From positions 124,001 through 188,000 of the forward strand of contig NZ_QLMH01000006.1 in NCBI RefSeq assembly GCF_003259935.1: 64,000 nucleotides of DNA. The letters are read 5' to 3'. The stretch is from Paranoxybacillus vitaminiphilus (lineage in GTDB: Bacteria > Bacillota > Bacilli > Bacillales > Anoxybacillaceae). The position numbers were made by a program, and so were the translations under genes. Below, one piece after another: positions 17,784 to 25,334 of the stretch; within the stretch, counting starts at the first letter, position 1; the number at the start of each line of letters is the position of its first letter. The notes below the pieces were generated by a model. It saw only the letters and a program-made list of their open reading frames with translations. It did not search any database and was not told where the DNA came from.

Positions 17784-18980
17784 ATGAATAAATTAACGCC
17801 TATTTCTATGAATGAGAGAATCGAAGCGATTGATATGATGCGAGGGCTGGCGATTCTCGGTATTTTTTTCGTCAATATGCAAGATTTTAACTCACCTGTC
17901 ATGTATTTAAAGCCGGGAAGCTGGTGGAAGGAACCGCTTGATCACTGGACGGAAGTTTTCATTGACATTTTTGCCCAAGCAAGCTTTTATACGTTGTTTT
18001 CCTTTTTATTTGGCTTTGGTATGGTTATTTTCCAGGAAAGAGCATTGGCAAAAGGATATTCTTTTCCCAAGCTTTTTTGCAGGAGGCTTCTTGTTCTGCT
18101 AGGACTGGGTTGTATTCATGCCTTCTTAATTTGGCATGGAGATATTTTAATTTCCTACGCGCTTTTAGGATTTGTGTTATTGTTGTTTCATCAGATGAGC
18201 CCGCGCGGCTTGCTGGTTTGGGCGCTTTTGTTATTGATTGTGCCGAATAGTATGATAAGCGTTTTGCTAGGATTCGCTGTTCTTTTAGGAGAAGGAGATT
18301 CTTCTGCATTTTATGATGAAAAGCTGGCGTATCAAGCGTTAGAAAATTATCGCGACGGTACATGGTTTGATATTTTTTGGCAGCGTTGGAATGACTGGAT
18401 GTATGTAAATGGAAGTTTAGCTGGCGTTTTTTTTCTTTTCATCTCACTATTGCCGCTGTTTTTATTAGGAGCTTATTTTGCGAAGAAACGGTGGTTCGTT
18501 GATGTAGAAAAACATTCAGCAAAGCTGAAGAAAATCTGGATAATGACATGTATTATTGGTTTTTCTTTTAAGCTATTGCCTTACTTAACGGCTAATAACA
18601 TCTTTACTGAATATATGCAGGATGCGTTTGGCGGTTCAGCAACAGCTGTTTTTTATGCTGCGTCGGTAGTGATTTTTTCACAAAAAACTTTTTGGAAAAA
18701 GATTTTTGCTCCGCTCGCCGTTATAGGCCGCATGTCTCTTTCCAATTATTTATTTCAGTCTGTGCTCTGTACACTATTGTTTTACAACTATGGTTTAGGA
18801 TGGTATGGCCGTGTCCGCCCATTTTACGGCCTTCTTTTAACCATTGTCATCTATTGTTTGCAAATAGTTTTAAGCAAGCTGTGGCTGAAGTACTACAGAA
18901 TAGGTCCGGTGGAATGGATATGGCGAACATTGACATATGGACGAAAGCAGCCGTTCAAAAGAACAGCCCCATCTGAATAG
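17784..18980 (+). CDS. DUF418-family multi-span membrane protein
   Basis: 398-aa polytopic membrane protein. The N-terminal signature ERIEAIDMMRGLAILGIFFVNM and the C-terminal half with SLSNYLFQSVLCTLLF match the DUF418 (YeiB/YxaH-like) family, related to acyltransferase-3-type membrane enzymes. About ten hydrophobic segments can be seen. Precise function is unknown; a transport or membrane acyl-transfer role is only suggested. It lies between two terminators and is probably a single-gene unit. TATAAT at 17745 is a likely -10 with a short leader. Confidence 0.85.
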   Translation: MNKLTPISMNERIEAIDMMRGLAILGIFFVNMQDFNSPVMYLKPGSWWKEPLDHWTEVFIDIFAQASFYTLFSFLFGFGMVIFQERALAKGYSFPKLFCRRLLVLLGLGCIHAFLIWHGDILISYALLGFVLLLFHQMSPRGLLVWALLLLIVPNSMISVLLGFAVLLGEGDSSAFYDEKLAYQALENYRDGTWFDIFWQRWNDWMYVNGSLAGVFFLFISLLPLFLLGAYFAKKRWFVDVEKHSAKLKKIWIMTCIIGFSFKLLPYLTANNIFTEYMQDAFGGSATAVFYAASVVIFSQKTFWKKIFAPLAVIGRMSLSNYLFQSVLCTLLFYNYGLGWYGRVRPFYGLLLTIVIYCLQIVLSKLWLKYYRIGPVEWIWRTLTYGRKQPFKRTAPSE

Positions 18981-19000
18981 AGGAATAGTTGGACAAACAA

Positions 19001-19040
19001 AAAAATGAGGTTGTCTCATAAAGGGCAACCTCATTTTTTG
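19001..19040. terminator. Bidirectional terminator between DUF418 gene and yisI
   Basis: AAAATGAGGTTG and CAACCTCATTTT form a stem with A/T runs on both sides, so it can serve both converging genes. Confidence 0.8.
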
Positions 19041-19069
19041 CTGGATACTGTAAAAAATATGCTTTGTTT

Positions 19070-19252
19070 TTAATGAGAAAGCAGTGCTTTTTTACTTTGA
19101 TCCTGCTGTGTGGCGAGAGTTTCTCTTAATTGAGTATTTAACAATTCATCTAACTCTTGACTGCATTTTACGGTTTCTTTTGCGGTAAAACCGTACACTA
19201 GGGCTAATTCAATCATTTGTTGTCTTTTTTCTTCAATAAGGGGATGACACAT
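19070..19252 (-). CDS. yisI: Spo0E-family aspartyl-phosphate phosphatase (YisI-like)
   Basis: 60-aa protein of the Spo0E family, which dephosphorylates Spo0A~P and delays sporulation. The family motif SQELDELLN is present near residues 30-38, preceded by a helix IEEKRQQMIELALVYG. A yisI gene sits at the same position in B. subtilis between gerP and yisK, though orientation relations differ. GGTGA lies upstream of the ATG. Function is inferred from the motif and context. Confidence 0.85.
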   Translation of the reverse strand: MCHPLIEEKRQQMIELALVYGFTAKETVKCSQELDELLNTQLRETLATQQDQSKKALLSH

Positions 19253-19383
19253 GATTTTTTCACCAACATTTTTTATTCGATCAGTTTTGTGCTAATGCAT
19301 AACTTATTATACATATAACGTCAGAAAAGGAAATATGTTCGCTAAAATAAGTCATAACGTTACAAAATTCTACATAAAATGAG

Positions 19384-19412
19384 GTAGGATTTGAGGAGCG
19401 GACAGCGAATAT
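19384..19412 (+). promoter_or_regulatory. Sigma-H-like promoter of yisK
   Basis: GTAGGATTT, 11 bp, then AGCGAATAT, matching the sigma-H pattern RnAGGAwWW-n11/12-RnnGAAT. It lies 40 bp before the yisK ATG. B. subtilis yisK is reported to be in the sigma-H regulon, which agrees. Confidence 0.55.
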
Positions 19413-19451
19413 ACATTAAAAACTAAAATTTGATCATAGTGGGGGATAGAG

Positions 19452-20357
19452 ATGAAATTTGTCACAGCCGAACAAAATGGAAATGCTTTTGTTGGGATAG
19501 CGGATACGGAACGAAATGTTGTTATTCATCTGCAGGCAGCGGAGCGTGCGATGAACGGGGAAGTAACACTACCTTCTTCGCTGCTGGAGTGTATCGCTCT
19601 AGGAGATGTTTTTATGGAAAAGGCGAGCCAAATCATGCAATGGACAGAAACTTATTTTTCGGATGAATACATATATCCGCTTTCAAACATCCGCTTGTTA
19701 GCGCCGATTCCGCGGCCGGCAAAAAATGTTTTTTGTGTCGGTAAAAACTATGTTGAACATGCGCTTGAATTAGGAAACGATTCCGATATTCCGGAGCATA
19801 TTATGCTGTTTTCGAAAGCGCCGACAACCGTTGTCGGACATGAGGCAGTCGTGCTTAACCATCAGCACGTGACAAATGAGCTTGATTATGAAGGGGAATT
19901 AGCAGTTGTGATTGGTAAAAAAGGGAAAGGAATCAAAAAAGAAGAAGCGTTTGAATATGTGTTTGGCTATACCATCATTAACGATATTACGGCACGAGAT
20001 TTACAGGAGCGCCATCAACAATTTTTGCTTGGAAAAAGCTTAGATACATCTTGTCCAATGGGGCCGTGGATTGTTCATAAATCGCTCATTCCAAATCCGA
20101 ACCGCCTACAGATTGAAACGAAAGTCAACGGCGAAACGAGACAAAAAGCAAACACAGAACAGTTCATCTTTAATATTGAAACAATTATTTCCACGATTTC
20201 TCAAGGAATGACTCTAGAGCCGGGTGATATTATTGCGACGGGAACACCTGCTGGAGTCGGAAAAGGAATGAAGCCGCCCCGTTTCTTAAAACCGGGAGAC
20301 GTCGTTGAAGTAACTATTGAAGGAATAGGGACGCTGCGAAACGAAATAGAAAAATAG
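19452..20357 (+). CDS. yisK: Fumarylacetoacetate hydrolase-family enzyme YisK (oxaloacetate decarboxylase type)
   Basis: 301-aa FAH-superfamily protein. The metal-binding residues are visible as Glu147 and Glu149 (ELDYEGELAVV) and Asp178 (INDITARDLQ). FCVGKNYVEHA and GDIIATGTPAGVG are the other family signatures. The N-terminal region of about 85 residues is the YisK-type extension. B. subtilis YisK has been reported to decarboxylate oxaloacetate and to interact with cell-shape factors; both are inferred here by orthology and synteny. ATG follows GGGGGAT. Its 3' hairpin (GGAGGC...GCCTCC) was split by the insertion sequence at 20385. Confidence 0.9.
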   Translation: MKFVTAEQNGNAFVGIADTERNVVIHLQAAERAMNGEVTLPSSLLECIALGDVFMEKASQIMQWTETYFSDEYIYPLSNIRLLAPIPRPAKNVFCVGKNYVEHALELGNDSDIPEHIMLFSKAPTTVVGHEAVVLNHQHVTNELDYEGELAVVIGKKGKGIKKEEAFEYVFGYTIINDITARDLQERHQQFLLGKSLDTSCPMGPWIVHKSLIPNPNRLQIETKVNGETRQKANTEQFIFNIETIISTISQGMTLEPGDIIATGTPAGVGKGMKPPRFLKPGDVVEVTIEGIGTLRNEIEK

Positions 20358-20375
20358 CTGATGAAAAAAGGAGGC

Positions 20376-20384
20376 TTATACGTC
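20376..20384. repeat. 9-bp target-site duplication, left copy
   Basis: TTATACGTC, repeated exactly at 23372-23380 just outside the other inverted repeat. Removing the element and one copy restores GGAGGC-TTATACGTC-GCCTCC, a hairpin after yisK. Confidence 0.9.
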
Positions 20385-20410
20385 TAAGTAGTTCAGATAA
20401 TGTGGAGAAA
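20385..20410. repeat. Left terminal inverted repeat of the insertion sequence
   Basis: 26-bp end beginning TAAGTAGTTCAG; two mismatches to the right end, at positions 13 and 16. Confidence 0.88.
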
Positions 20411-20486
20411 ATCTGAATTCACATTAAAAATTTCATTAAAAAACACAGTTGGAATAACATTAGGTTTAACAGTCCATTTAGCACCT

Positions 20487-20518
20487 AAAAACGCTTGGAG
20501 AAACATCCAAGCGTTTTT
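20487..20518. terminator. Terminator-like hairpin near left end of the insertion sequence
   Basis: AAAAACGCTTGG and CCAAGCGTTTTT form a perfect 12-bp stem with A/T flanks, suitable as a terminator in either direction. It lies downstream of the insertion sequence's minus-strand genes. Confidence 0.75.
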
Positions 20519-20551
20519 AATCGTATATTTTGTTCTTCAACTAAATCACCT

Positions 20552-20831
20552 TTACACGAAAAATGTAAAAGGATAAAAGATATAATAGTCATCTATATTA
20601 TGAAATAAAAGATACCAAACGATATAAGAAACGACACAGATTATAATGGAAATACCTATCAATATTAAAACATTCTTTTCTTTTTTTAGAAGTTTGAAAG
20701 ATATTGCCAAACCGAAAAAATAAAAGTAAAATTGCCCCAAATAACACATATAATCCAATTGAAAATCCAGAAATAAAACTTAAAAAATAAACAAATAAAG
20801 CACCCAAATAGAACCAAAGTGACACCTTCAT
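20552..20831 (-). pseudogene. Small multi-span membrane protein, frameshifted, inside the insertion sequence
   Basis: Two overlapping frames together read as one hydrophobic protein of about 90 aa. The first part starts at 20831 (MKVSLWFYLGALFVYFLSF...GLYVLFGAILLLFF); the continuation in another frame ends at 20552 (FKLLKKEKNVLILIGISI...VVSYIVWYLLFHN). The switch lies near a TTTTTT run around 20718. The first frame alone would end in a polar, unlikely tail, whereas the second continues with membrane segments. It may be a disabled gene, a sequencing error at the homopolymer, or programmed frameshifting. Function not recognised; about four membrane segments. Confidence 0.5.
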
Positions 20832-20937
20832 TTCTTCACCCCCCTATTGATTTATAATTATTCACAATCTTATAAATTTATTTTAACATAAAATTCCATT
20901 ATCCTTAAAAAACAAGTTCGCCTTCAAATTGACGAAC

Positions 20938-22875
20938 TTATCTTTGATAGATTATATCTTTCAAATCAAATACTTTATCGGTTATTCCCAATCGTTGTGC
21001 AGGAGTTAGTTTTTTACCATCGGCAGATTTATAGGGCTTACAAAAGTTGTAATAAGTTCTCAAAATAGTTAAGGCATATTGAGCATATCTCGGATTGAAA
21101 TTGGCGTAGATATAACTTTTGCCATCACCTCTGGCGGTCATTAAAGGTCTTTCAAGAATTGATAAACTTCTACGAATTTGTTGAATAAAACTATTCGTGG
21201 CATTATCATTCACATTGATTACCATTTTCGCTATGTCCTTCGGTTCGAGAGAAGATAAATCAGTTGTGCAATCCACTCTATGAAATCCTTTATCTCTTGA
21301 TGCTAATGGGTGTGTAATTGGATTTTTAGCCCAAACATTAAAGGATTGTTTTGGTGTTTTAATTTCGCTATGAAAATGATGCGTTTCAAATAGTTCTTTT
21401 AATGAAAGATAAGCCAATTTCCGTAAGTTCTTTGTTTCGTACCCTCTATGAAAACCCCAATCCAATAAGTCGGCTTTTGCATCGTCAAACTCTTCTAAGC
21501 ATTGTTTTCTGCTCTTGTTCTTGTCAAGCAAACAAAGGAAGTGGTGTGCATCATATGTTCTTACTTCCTTTGAAAACACCCTAAAAAACGCTATAATTAC
21601 GGAAGAATCATTATCGCTAATCATTCTCCATTCAGATGCCTTTACAAGCTGTTTAATGAGCCAATAATGAGCAATTGTCGTATAAGTAGGATTGACGTGA
21701 AGACCATCTACATACTGCATTCTCTTATTAAAATTATTTAGTTCAGTTCGATATTCGTGTGGCTTTTGAGTATCTTTCGGTGAAGGTTCTTGTGGGTAAT
21801 AGGAAAAGTCCAAACGATTATTCTTCTTGCTGAAATCATTCAAATGGTCTTCTTTATATATAACCGTATCGTATTTTAAATCTTCCACTGTCATTTCCCA
21901 ATCATAAGCGACATCAGAGCGAAATACATATCGTGAGAGTGCATCTGCTGATACGACTACATATGTCTGCACTTGGCTGTCTTCTAAGCCAAAATACTTT
22001 TGACCACCTTGCCCCTTCTTGCGAACATTATTTAGGTTATAGTGCATTTTGTCAGTATTTAACCACATTTCTTTGAATGACATATTTGCTAAAGATGTTG
22101 TTTCGTACTTCTCTAAAAACTCTAAACAACAGCGATATAGCCATTCTAATTTTTGATAATAAGTGCCAATGCCAATTTCTAAAATATCACAAGTGCGACT
22201 GATAGGCATTTTATTTAAAAGCAATTTTGCGAACATTGGAAGAATGTCATTTCTCTTTTGGCGATATGTTGTGGATTGTCGTTTGTTTGGTAGAATACTT
22301 GTCTTTTTCTTACATACTTTGCACTGCCACCTTTGAGAATTGTTCAAGGTTTTACCTTGTTTATAAAATCTGTCAGGTGTCTCAAAAGGTGTTAAATGTC
22401 TTTCAGTACAACCATCCTTATGAAAATTGTATTCGGGTTCAATCTCTTGTGTTTGATTGATACGAATAAGCCTTGAAATTTCTTCGGCAACTGACCAATT
22501 TGAAACAGTAATTGAATTACAGTTTAGCGTCATACCTCTGTCATGGTGTATGGTATCTGGATTACAGACAAGTGATTTCTTGCTTTTTGTTCCACTAAGT
22601 TTATATCGCTTACTTTTGCCTTTTAAAGCAGCTTGTTCTTGCCCACACCATTTACAGAAAGGGTTCGTGCAGAAATTGTATTGGATTTTATGTGTAATTC
22701 CGTTCCAAGTAAATTCAATTGGGTGAAAAAGCATATGGTTATAGCGAAACGCAAATTGTTTGTCAGATAGGAGCTGATATTGTTCCTTTCTGTCTTTCAA
22801 TTCTTCTTCGCTTACAGGATTATGAATAACAACGATACCGTCTTCTTTTGTCGCCAATCGTTGCAATTTAGCCAA
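20938..22875 (-). CDS. Large zinc-ribbon DDE-type transposase (IS1-like, 645 aa)
   Basis: The N-terminal half has zinc-ribbon cysteines: FCTNPFCKWCG (Cys69, Cys74, Cys77), Cys104, Cys156 and CKVCKKKTS (Cys185, Cys188), the latter two forming an IS1 InsA-like finger. The catalytic half shows candidate acidic residues Asp275 (LNTDKMHYN), Asp311 (VVVSADALSRYVF) and Asp421 (MISDNDSSVI). The third acidic residue was not assigned. The C terminus LERPLMTARGDGKSY...RTYYNFC...LTPAQRLGIT is integrase-like. Start is TTG at 22875 after GGAGGGAG, overlapping the stop of the upstream 83-aa gene by 8 bp. It is intact. Family placement is by motif only. Confidence 0.75.
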   Translation of the reverse strand: MAKLQRLATKEDGIVVIHNPVSEEELKDRKEQYQLLSDKQFAFRYNHMLFHPIEFTWNGITHKIQYNFCTNPFCKWCGQEQAALKGKSKRYKLSGTKSKKSLVCNPDTIHHDRGMTLNCNSITVSNWSVAEEISRLIRINQTQEIEPEYNFHKDGCTERHLTPFETPDRFYKQGKTLNNSQRWQCKVCKKKTSILPNKRQSTTYRQKRNDILPMFAKLLLNKMPISRTCDILEIGIGTYYQKLEWLYRCCLEFLEKYETTSLANMSFKEMWLNTDKMHYNLNNVRKKGQGGQKYFGLEDSQVQTYVVVSADALSRYVFRSDVAYDWEMTVEDLKYDTVIYKEDHLNDFSKKNNRLDFSYYPQEPSPKDTQKPHEYRTELNNFNKRMQYVDGLHVNPTYTTIAHYWLIKQLVKASEWRMISDNDSSVIIAFFRVFSKEVRTYDAHHFLCLLDKNKSRKQCLEEFDDAKADLLDWGFHRGYETKNLRKLAYLSLKELFETHHFHSEIKTPKQSFNVWAKNPITHPLASRDKGFHRVDCTTDLSSLEPKDIAKMVINVNDNATNSFIQQIRRSLSILERPLMTARGDGKSYIYANFNPRYAQYALTILRTYYNFCKPYKSADGKKLTPAQRLGITDKVFDLKDIIYQR

Positions 22876-23119
22876 GTTTTTCTCCCTCCATAAATTCTTC
22901 TAAACCCATTTTCCTTAACATTCTTTTATTGTGTCGAATGCCATCAATCCATTTAAGGAAACCTTCGTCTTTTAGAAGGTTTTTTAAGAACATATCCACT
23001 ACTTCACTTTCGCTATACTCACAGTATTCTGCATAATTCTTCACTATCTCTCGGACTTGTTCAGAGATTAACCAATCAACTTTGTCAGCGTTATTGTTTT
23101 TAGGCTTTATAAACTGCAT
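22868..23119 (-). CDS. 83-aa protein co-transcribed with the transposase (possible ribbon-helix-helix-like)
   Basis: Not recognised as a named family. The sequence VDWLISEQVREIVKNYAEYCEYSESEVVDMFLKN (split here as VDWLISEQVREIVKNY and CEYSESEVVDMFLKN) has the strand-helix-helix look of small CopG-type DNA-binding proteins, followed by a basic helix HNKRMLRKMGLEEFM. It is the first gene of the insertion sequence, with AAAGGAGTGAAGAAAGG ahead of its ATG, and is translationally coupled to the transposase. A regulator of transposition or an end-binding cofactor is plausible but unproven. Confidence 0.65.
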   Translation of the reverse strand: MQFIKPKNNNADKVDWLISEQVREIVKNYAEYCEYSESEVVDMFLKNLLKDEGFLKWIDGIRHNKRMLRKMGLEEFMEGEKLG

Positions 23120-23292
23120 CCTTTCTTCACTCCTTTTAAATATAGTAAAAATAGCATAGTAATTAACACCTATTTCAACACCCCAATTTTTAATTTGACA
23201 ACAGTTATTGTCACTCTGTTATTTAGTATGTGATTTTACCTGTTATTTTATACCTATTCTTATCAAAATCATTGATATATCAACAAAAGTAA

Positions 23293-23321
23293 AAGACCAA
23301 ATCATTATGCGATTTGGTCTT
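23293..23321. terminator. Hairpin near right end of the insertion sequence
   Basis: AAGACCAAATC and GATTTGGTCTT form a perfect 11-bp stem about 25 bp inside the right inverted repeat, upstream of the insertion sequence's genes. It probably limits read-in transcription from rocD, or forms an RNA fold that blocks translation of read-in transcripts. Confidence 0.6.
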
Positions 23322-23345
23322 AAAATTGATATGTTATTTCGACTG

Positions 23346-23371
23346 TTTCTCCACAATAACTGAACTACTTA
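23346..23371. repeat. Right terminal inverted repeat of the insertion sequence
   Basis: TTTCTCCACAATAACTGAAC followed by TACTTA; inverted match to 20385-20410 at 24 of 26 positions. Confidence 0.88.
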
Positions 23372-23380
23372 TTATACGTC
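23372..23380. repeat. 9-bp target-site duplication, right copy
   Basis: TTATACGTC, identical to 20376-20384. Confidence 0.9.
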
Positions 23381-23382
23381 GC

Positions 23383-23519
23383 CTCCGCTTTTCTTATTGT
23401 CTAGCTTCGGGCGCTATCGGCTCGAGTCGCTACGCCCCACCCTGCGGCGGCGACAGCCTCCTCGGTGGGGCTGGTGCGATCTTCGCCGATAAGCAAGCGC
23501 CCTCCGCTTTTCTTATTGT
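23383..23519. repeat. Structured intergenic repeat module with 18-bp direct repeats
   Basis: CCTCCGCTTTTCTTATTGT occurs at 23383-23401 and again near 23502-23520, flanking about 100 bp of GC-rich sequence. Inside, GCGCTATCGGC pairs imperfectly with GCCGATAAGCAAGCGC, and GCCCCACC with GGTGGGGC, giving a branched hairpin. Similar TTGTCTAGC...CTCGAGTCGC modules are scattered through Bacillaceae genomes. The second direct repeat contains the rocD stop codon, so the first is a copy of the rocD 3' end. The module may act as the rocD terminator. Confidence 0.6.
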
Positions 23520-24706
23520 TCAAACACTTTTTTTATTTTTTCGATGGCCCAGTCAAGTTCTTCTTTTGTAATGACTAGCGGCGGGGCAAAACGGATGACT
23601 GTATCGTGTGTCTCTTTGCATAGTAATCCTTCTTGCTGTAATTTTTCGCAATATGGGCGGGCCGGACCGTATAATTCGACGCCGATGAATAATCCTTTTC
23701 CGCGCACTTCTTTAATATCACGATGCTTAATTTCCCGCAGTTTTTCCAAGAAGTAGTTACCGAGTTCTAATGAACGATCCGCTAATCTTTCTTCAATAAG
23801 CACGTCAATCGCTGCGATGGAAACCGCACAAGCAAGCGGATTTCCGCCGAATGTTGAACCGTGTGAACCAGGATTGAATACGCCGAGAATATCTTTGTTT
23901 GCCGCTACACAAGAAATCGGGAATACGCCTCCGCCTAGCGCTTTACCGAGAATATACATATCAGGAACGACCTCTTCCCAGTCGCAAGCAAACATTTTGC
24001 CGGAACGGCCTAATCCGGATTGAATTTCATCGGCGATATAAAGAACATTGTTTTCTTTACATACTTCATAAGCGGCTTTTAAAAATCCTTCCGGTGGAAT
24101 GTTGATGCCTGCTTCCCCTTGGATTGGTTCGAAAATAAATGCTGCTGTATGAGGAGTAATTGCTTCTTTTAATGCCTCGACATTACCAAATGGAATCACT
24201 TTCATACCGGGAAGCATCGGTCCGAAGCCGCGTTTATATTCATCGTTTGAAGACATGGAAACAGCGGCCATTGTGCGACCGTGAAAATTATTTTCGCATA
24301 CGATAATTTCCGCCTTGTCTTTTTCGACACCTTTCACGTCATAAGCCCAGCGGCGTGCTGCTTTTACGGCTGTCTCTACCGCTTCGGCACCTGTATTCAT
24401 CGGTAAAATCATATCTTTTCCGGTTAGTTTCGCTACTTTTTCGTACCAAGGGCCTAACTGGTCGTTATGGAATGCTCTTGATGTTAATGTGATGCGGTCT
24501 GCTTGCTCTTTCAGTGCTTGAATAATTTTCGGATGACGATGCCCTTGATTGACAGCGGAGTAAGCGCTTAACATATCCATGTAACGATTCCCTTCTGGAT
24601 CTTCTACCCACACGCCTTCCCCTTTGGAGAGAACGACCGGAAGCGGATGATAGTTGTTTGCACCGTATTGCTCCGTTAAGTGAATCATTTCCGTTGTTTT
24701 ATTCAT
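23513..24706 (-). CDS. rocD: Ornithine aminotransferase
   Basis: 397-aa PLP-dependent class-III aminotransferase converting ornithine and 2-oxoglutarate to glutamate semialdehyde and glutamate in arginine breakdown. ATG at 24706 follows AGGAGGAGCACTC and gives the usual start [24 protein letters not shown]; an upstream ATG at 24733 would add nine residues without support. Motifs: [37 protein letters not shown] and the PLP lysine in [15 protein letters not shown]. It stands alone, without rocE or rocF neighbours, between yisK and yisL. Confidence 0.94.
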   Translation of the reverse strand: MNKTTEMIHLTEQYGANNYHPLPVVLSKGEGVWVEDPEGNRYMDMLSAYSAVNQGHRHPKIIQALKEQADRITLTSRAFHNDQLGPWYEKVAKLTGKDMILPMNTGAEAVETAVKAARRWAYDVKGVEKDKAEIIVCENNFHGRTMAAVSMSSNDEYKRGFGPMLPGMKVIPFGNVEALKEAITPHTAAFIFEPIQGEAGINIPPEGFLKAAYEVCKENNVLYIADEIQSGLGRSGKMFACDWEEVVPDMYILGKALGGGVFPISCVAANKDILGVFNPGSHGSTFGGNPLACAVSIAAIDVLIEERLADRSLELGNYFLEKLREIKHRDIKEVRGKGLFIGVELYGPARPYCEKLQQEGLLCKETHDTVIRFAPPLVITKEELDWAIEKIKKVFEQ

Positions 24707-24855
24707 GAGTGCTCCTCCTGTTATGTATGACATTTGTCAATATTATAGCAAAATTTTGATTCATCTGTTAAAGCAAAATAAAGAGAGTTTCTTTTTCATT
24801 TTTTTGCTAAAAACGTGTTATGATAGAGTTAACCATTTTTAAAGGAGGATGTTGT

Positions 24856-25209
24856 ATGACACATGCGCATATTACCGCTTGGGTGGTTGCCCTTCTTCTA
24901 TTTTTTGTGACTGTTTCTCTGCAGCGCGGTAACTCTCCAAAAGCCCGAATGATGCAAATGATTTTACGACTGTTCTATCTTATTATCATAGGAACCGGTG
25001 CCCTTTTGTTACATAGCATCGCTTCTATCCCGCCGCTTTATATTGTAAAAGTGCTCGTTGGTGTTTGGGTCATTGGAGCAATGGAAATGATTCTTGTCCG
25101 CGCCTCAAAGGGAAAGAGTACGAACATGTTTTGGCTTCAATTTGTCATTGCGTTTATTATTGTGGTATATTTAGGGCTTAAGTTGCCTTTAGGTTTCTAT
25201 TTATCTTAA
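24856..25209 (+). CDS. yisL: DUF1516 membrane protein YisL
   Basis: 117-aa protein with four hydrophobic segments, matching the YisL/DUF1516 family (start MTHAHITAWVVALLLFF, later RLFYLIIIGTGALLL, and ending LKLPLGFYLS). ATG at 24856 has AAAGGAGG in front; the earlier in-frame ATG at 24820 has none. Its place between yisK and yisN matches B. subtilis. Function unknown. Confidence 0.88.
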   Translation: MTHAHITAWVVALLLFFVTVSLQRGNSPKARMMQMILRLFYLIIIGTGALLLHSIASIPPLYIVKVLVGVWVIGAMEMILVRASKGKSTNMFWLQFVIAFIIVVYLGLKLPLGFYLS

Positions 25210-25237
25210 AAGCTGCCAAAAAACAGGCAGCTTTTTA
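25208..25237 (+). terminator. Intrinsic terminator after yisL
   Basis: AAAAGCTGCC and GGCAGCTTTTT form a stem followed by T-rich sequence. Confidence 0.8.
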
Positions 25238-25334
25238 TAATTTATTAATTTTGTAAAATATGGTATCTTAAATACAAATATATTATTCTTAATATTATGA
25301 AAAATTAATTTCTAGTGTGTGGTGAGCGATAATC

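Larger units (their letters stand above)
20385..23371. mobile_element. Complete insertion sequence, 2,987 bp, with 26-bp inverted ends and 9-bp target duplication
   Basis: The ends TAAGTAGTTCAGATAATGTG and its inverted partner TAAGTAGTTCAGTTATTGTG, both continuing GAGAAA, match at 24 of 26 positions. They are flanked by TTATACGTC on both sides. Inside are three minus-strand reading frames: an 83-aa putative DNA-binding protein, a 645-aa transposase and a small membrane-protein gene with a frameshift. Two internal hairpins close to the ends (20487-20518 and 23293-23321) could block outside transcription. The base composition is more AT-rich than the flanks. The 9-bp duplication fits the IS1 family (8-10 bp), but size and gene content are unusual for it. 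Confidence 0.9.

Noticed and set aside
20385-23371. Composite transposon or defence island at the insertion sequence
   Set aside because: A single pair of ends with one target duplication encloses all three genes, and none resembles a nuclease, methylase or toxin pair.
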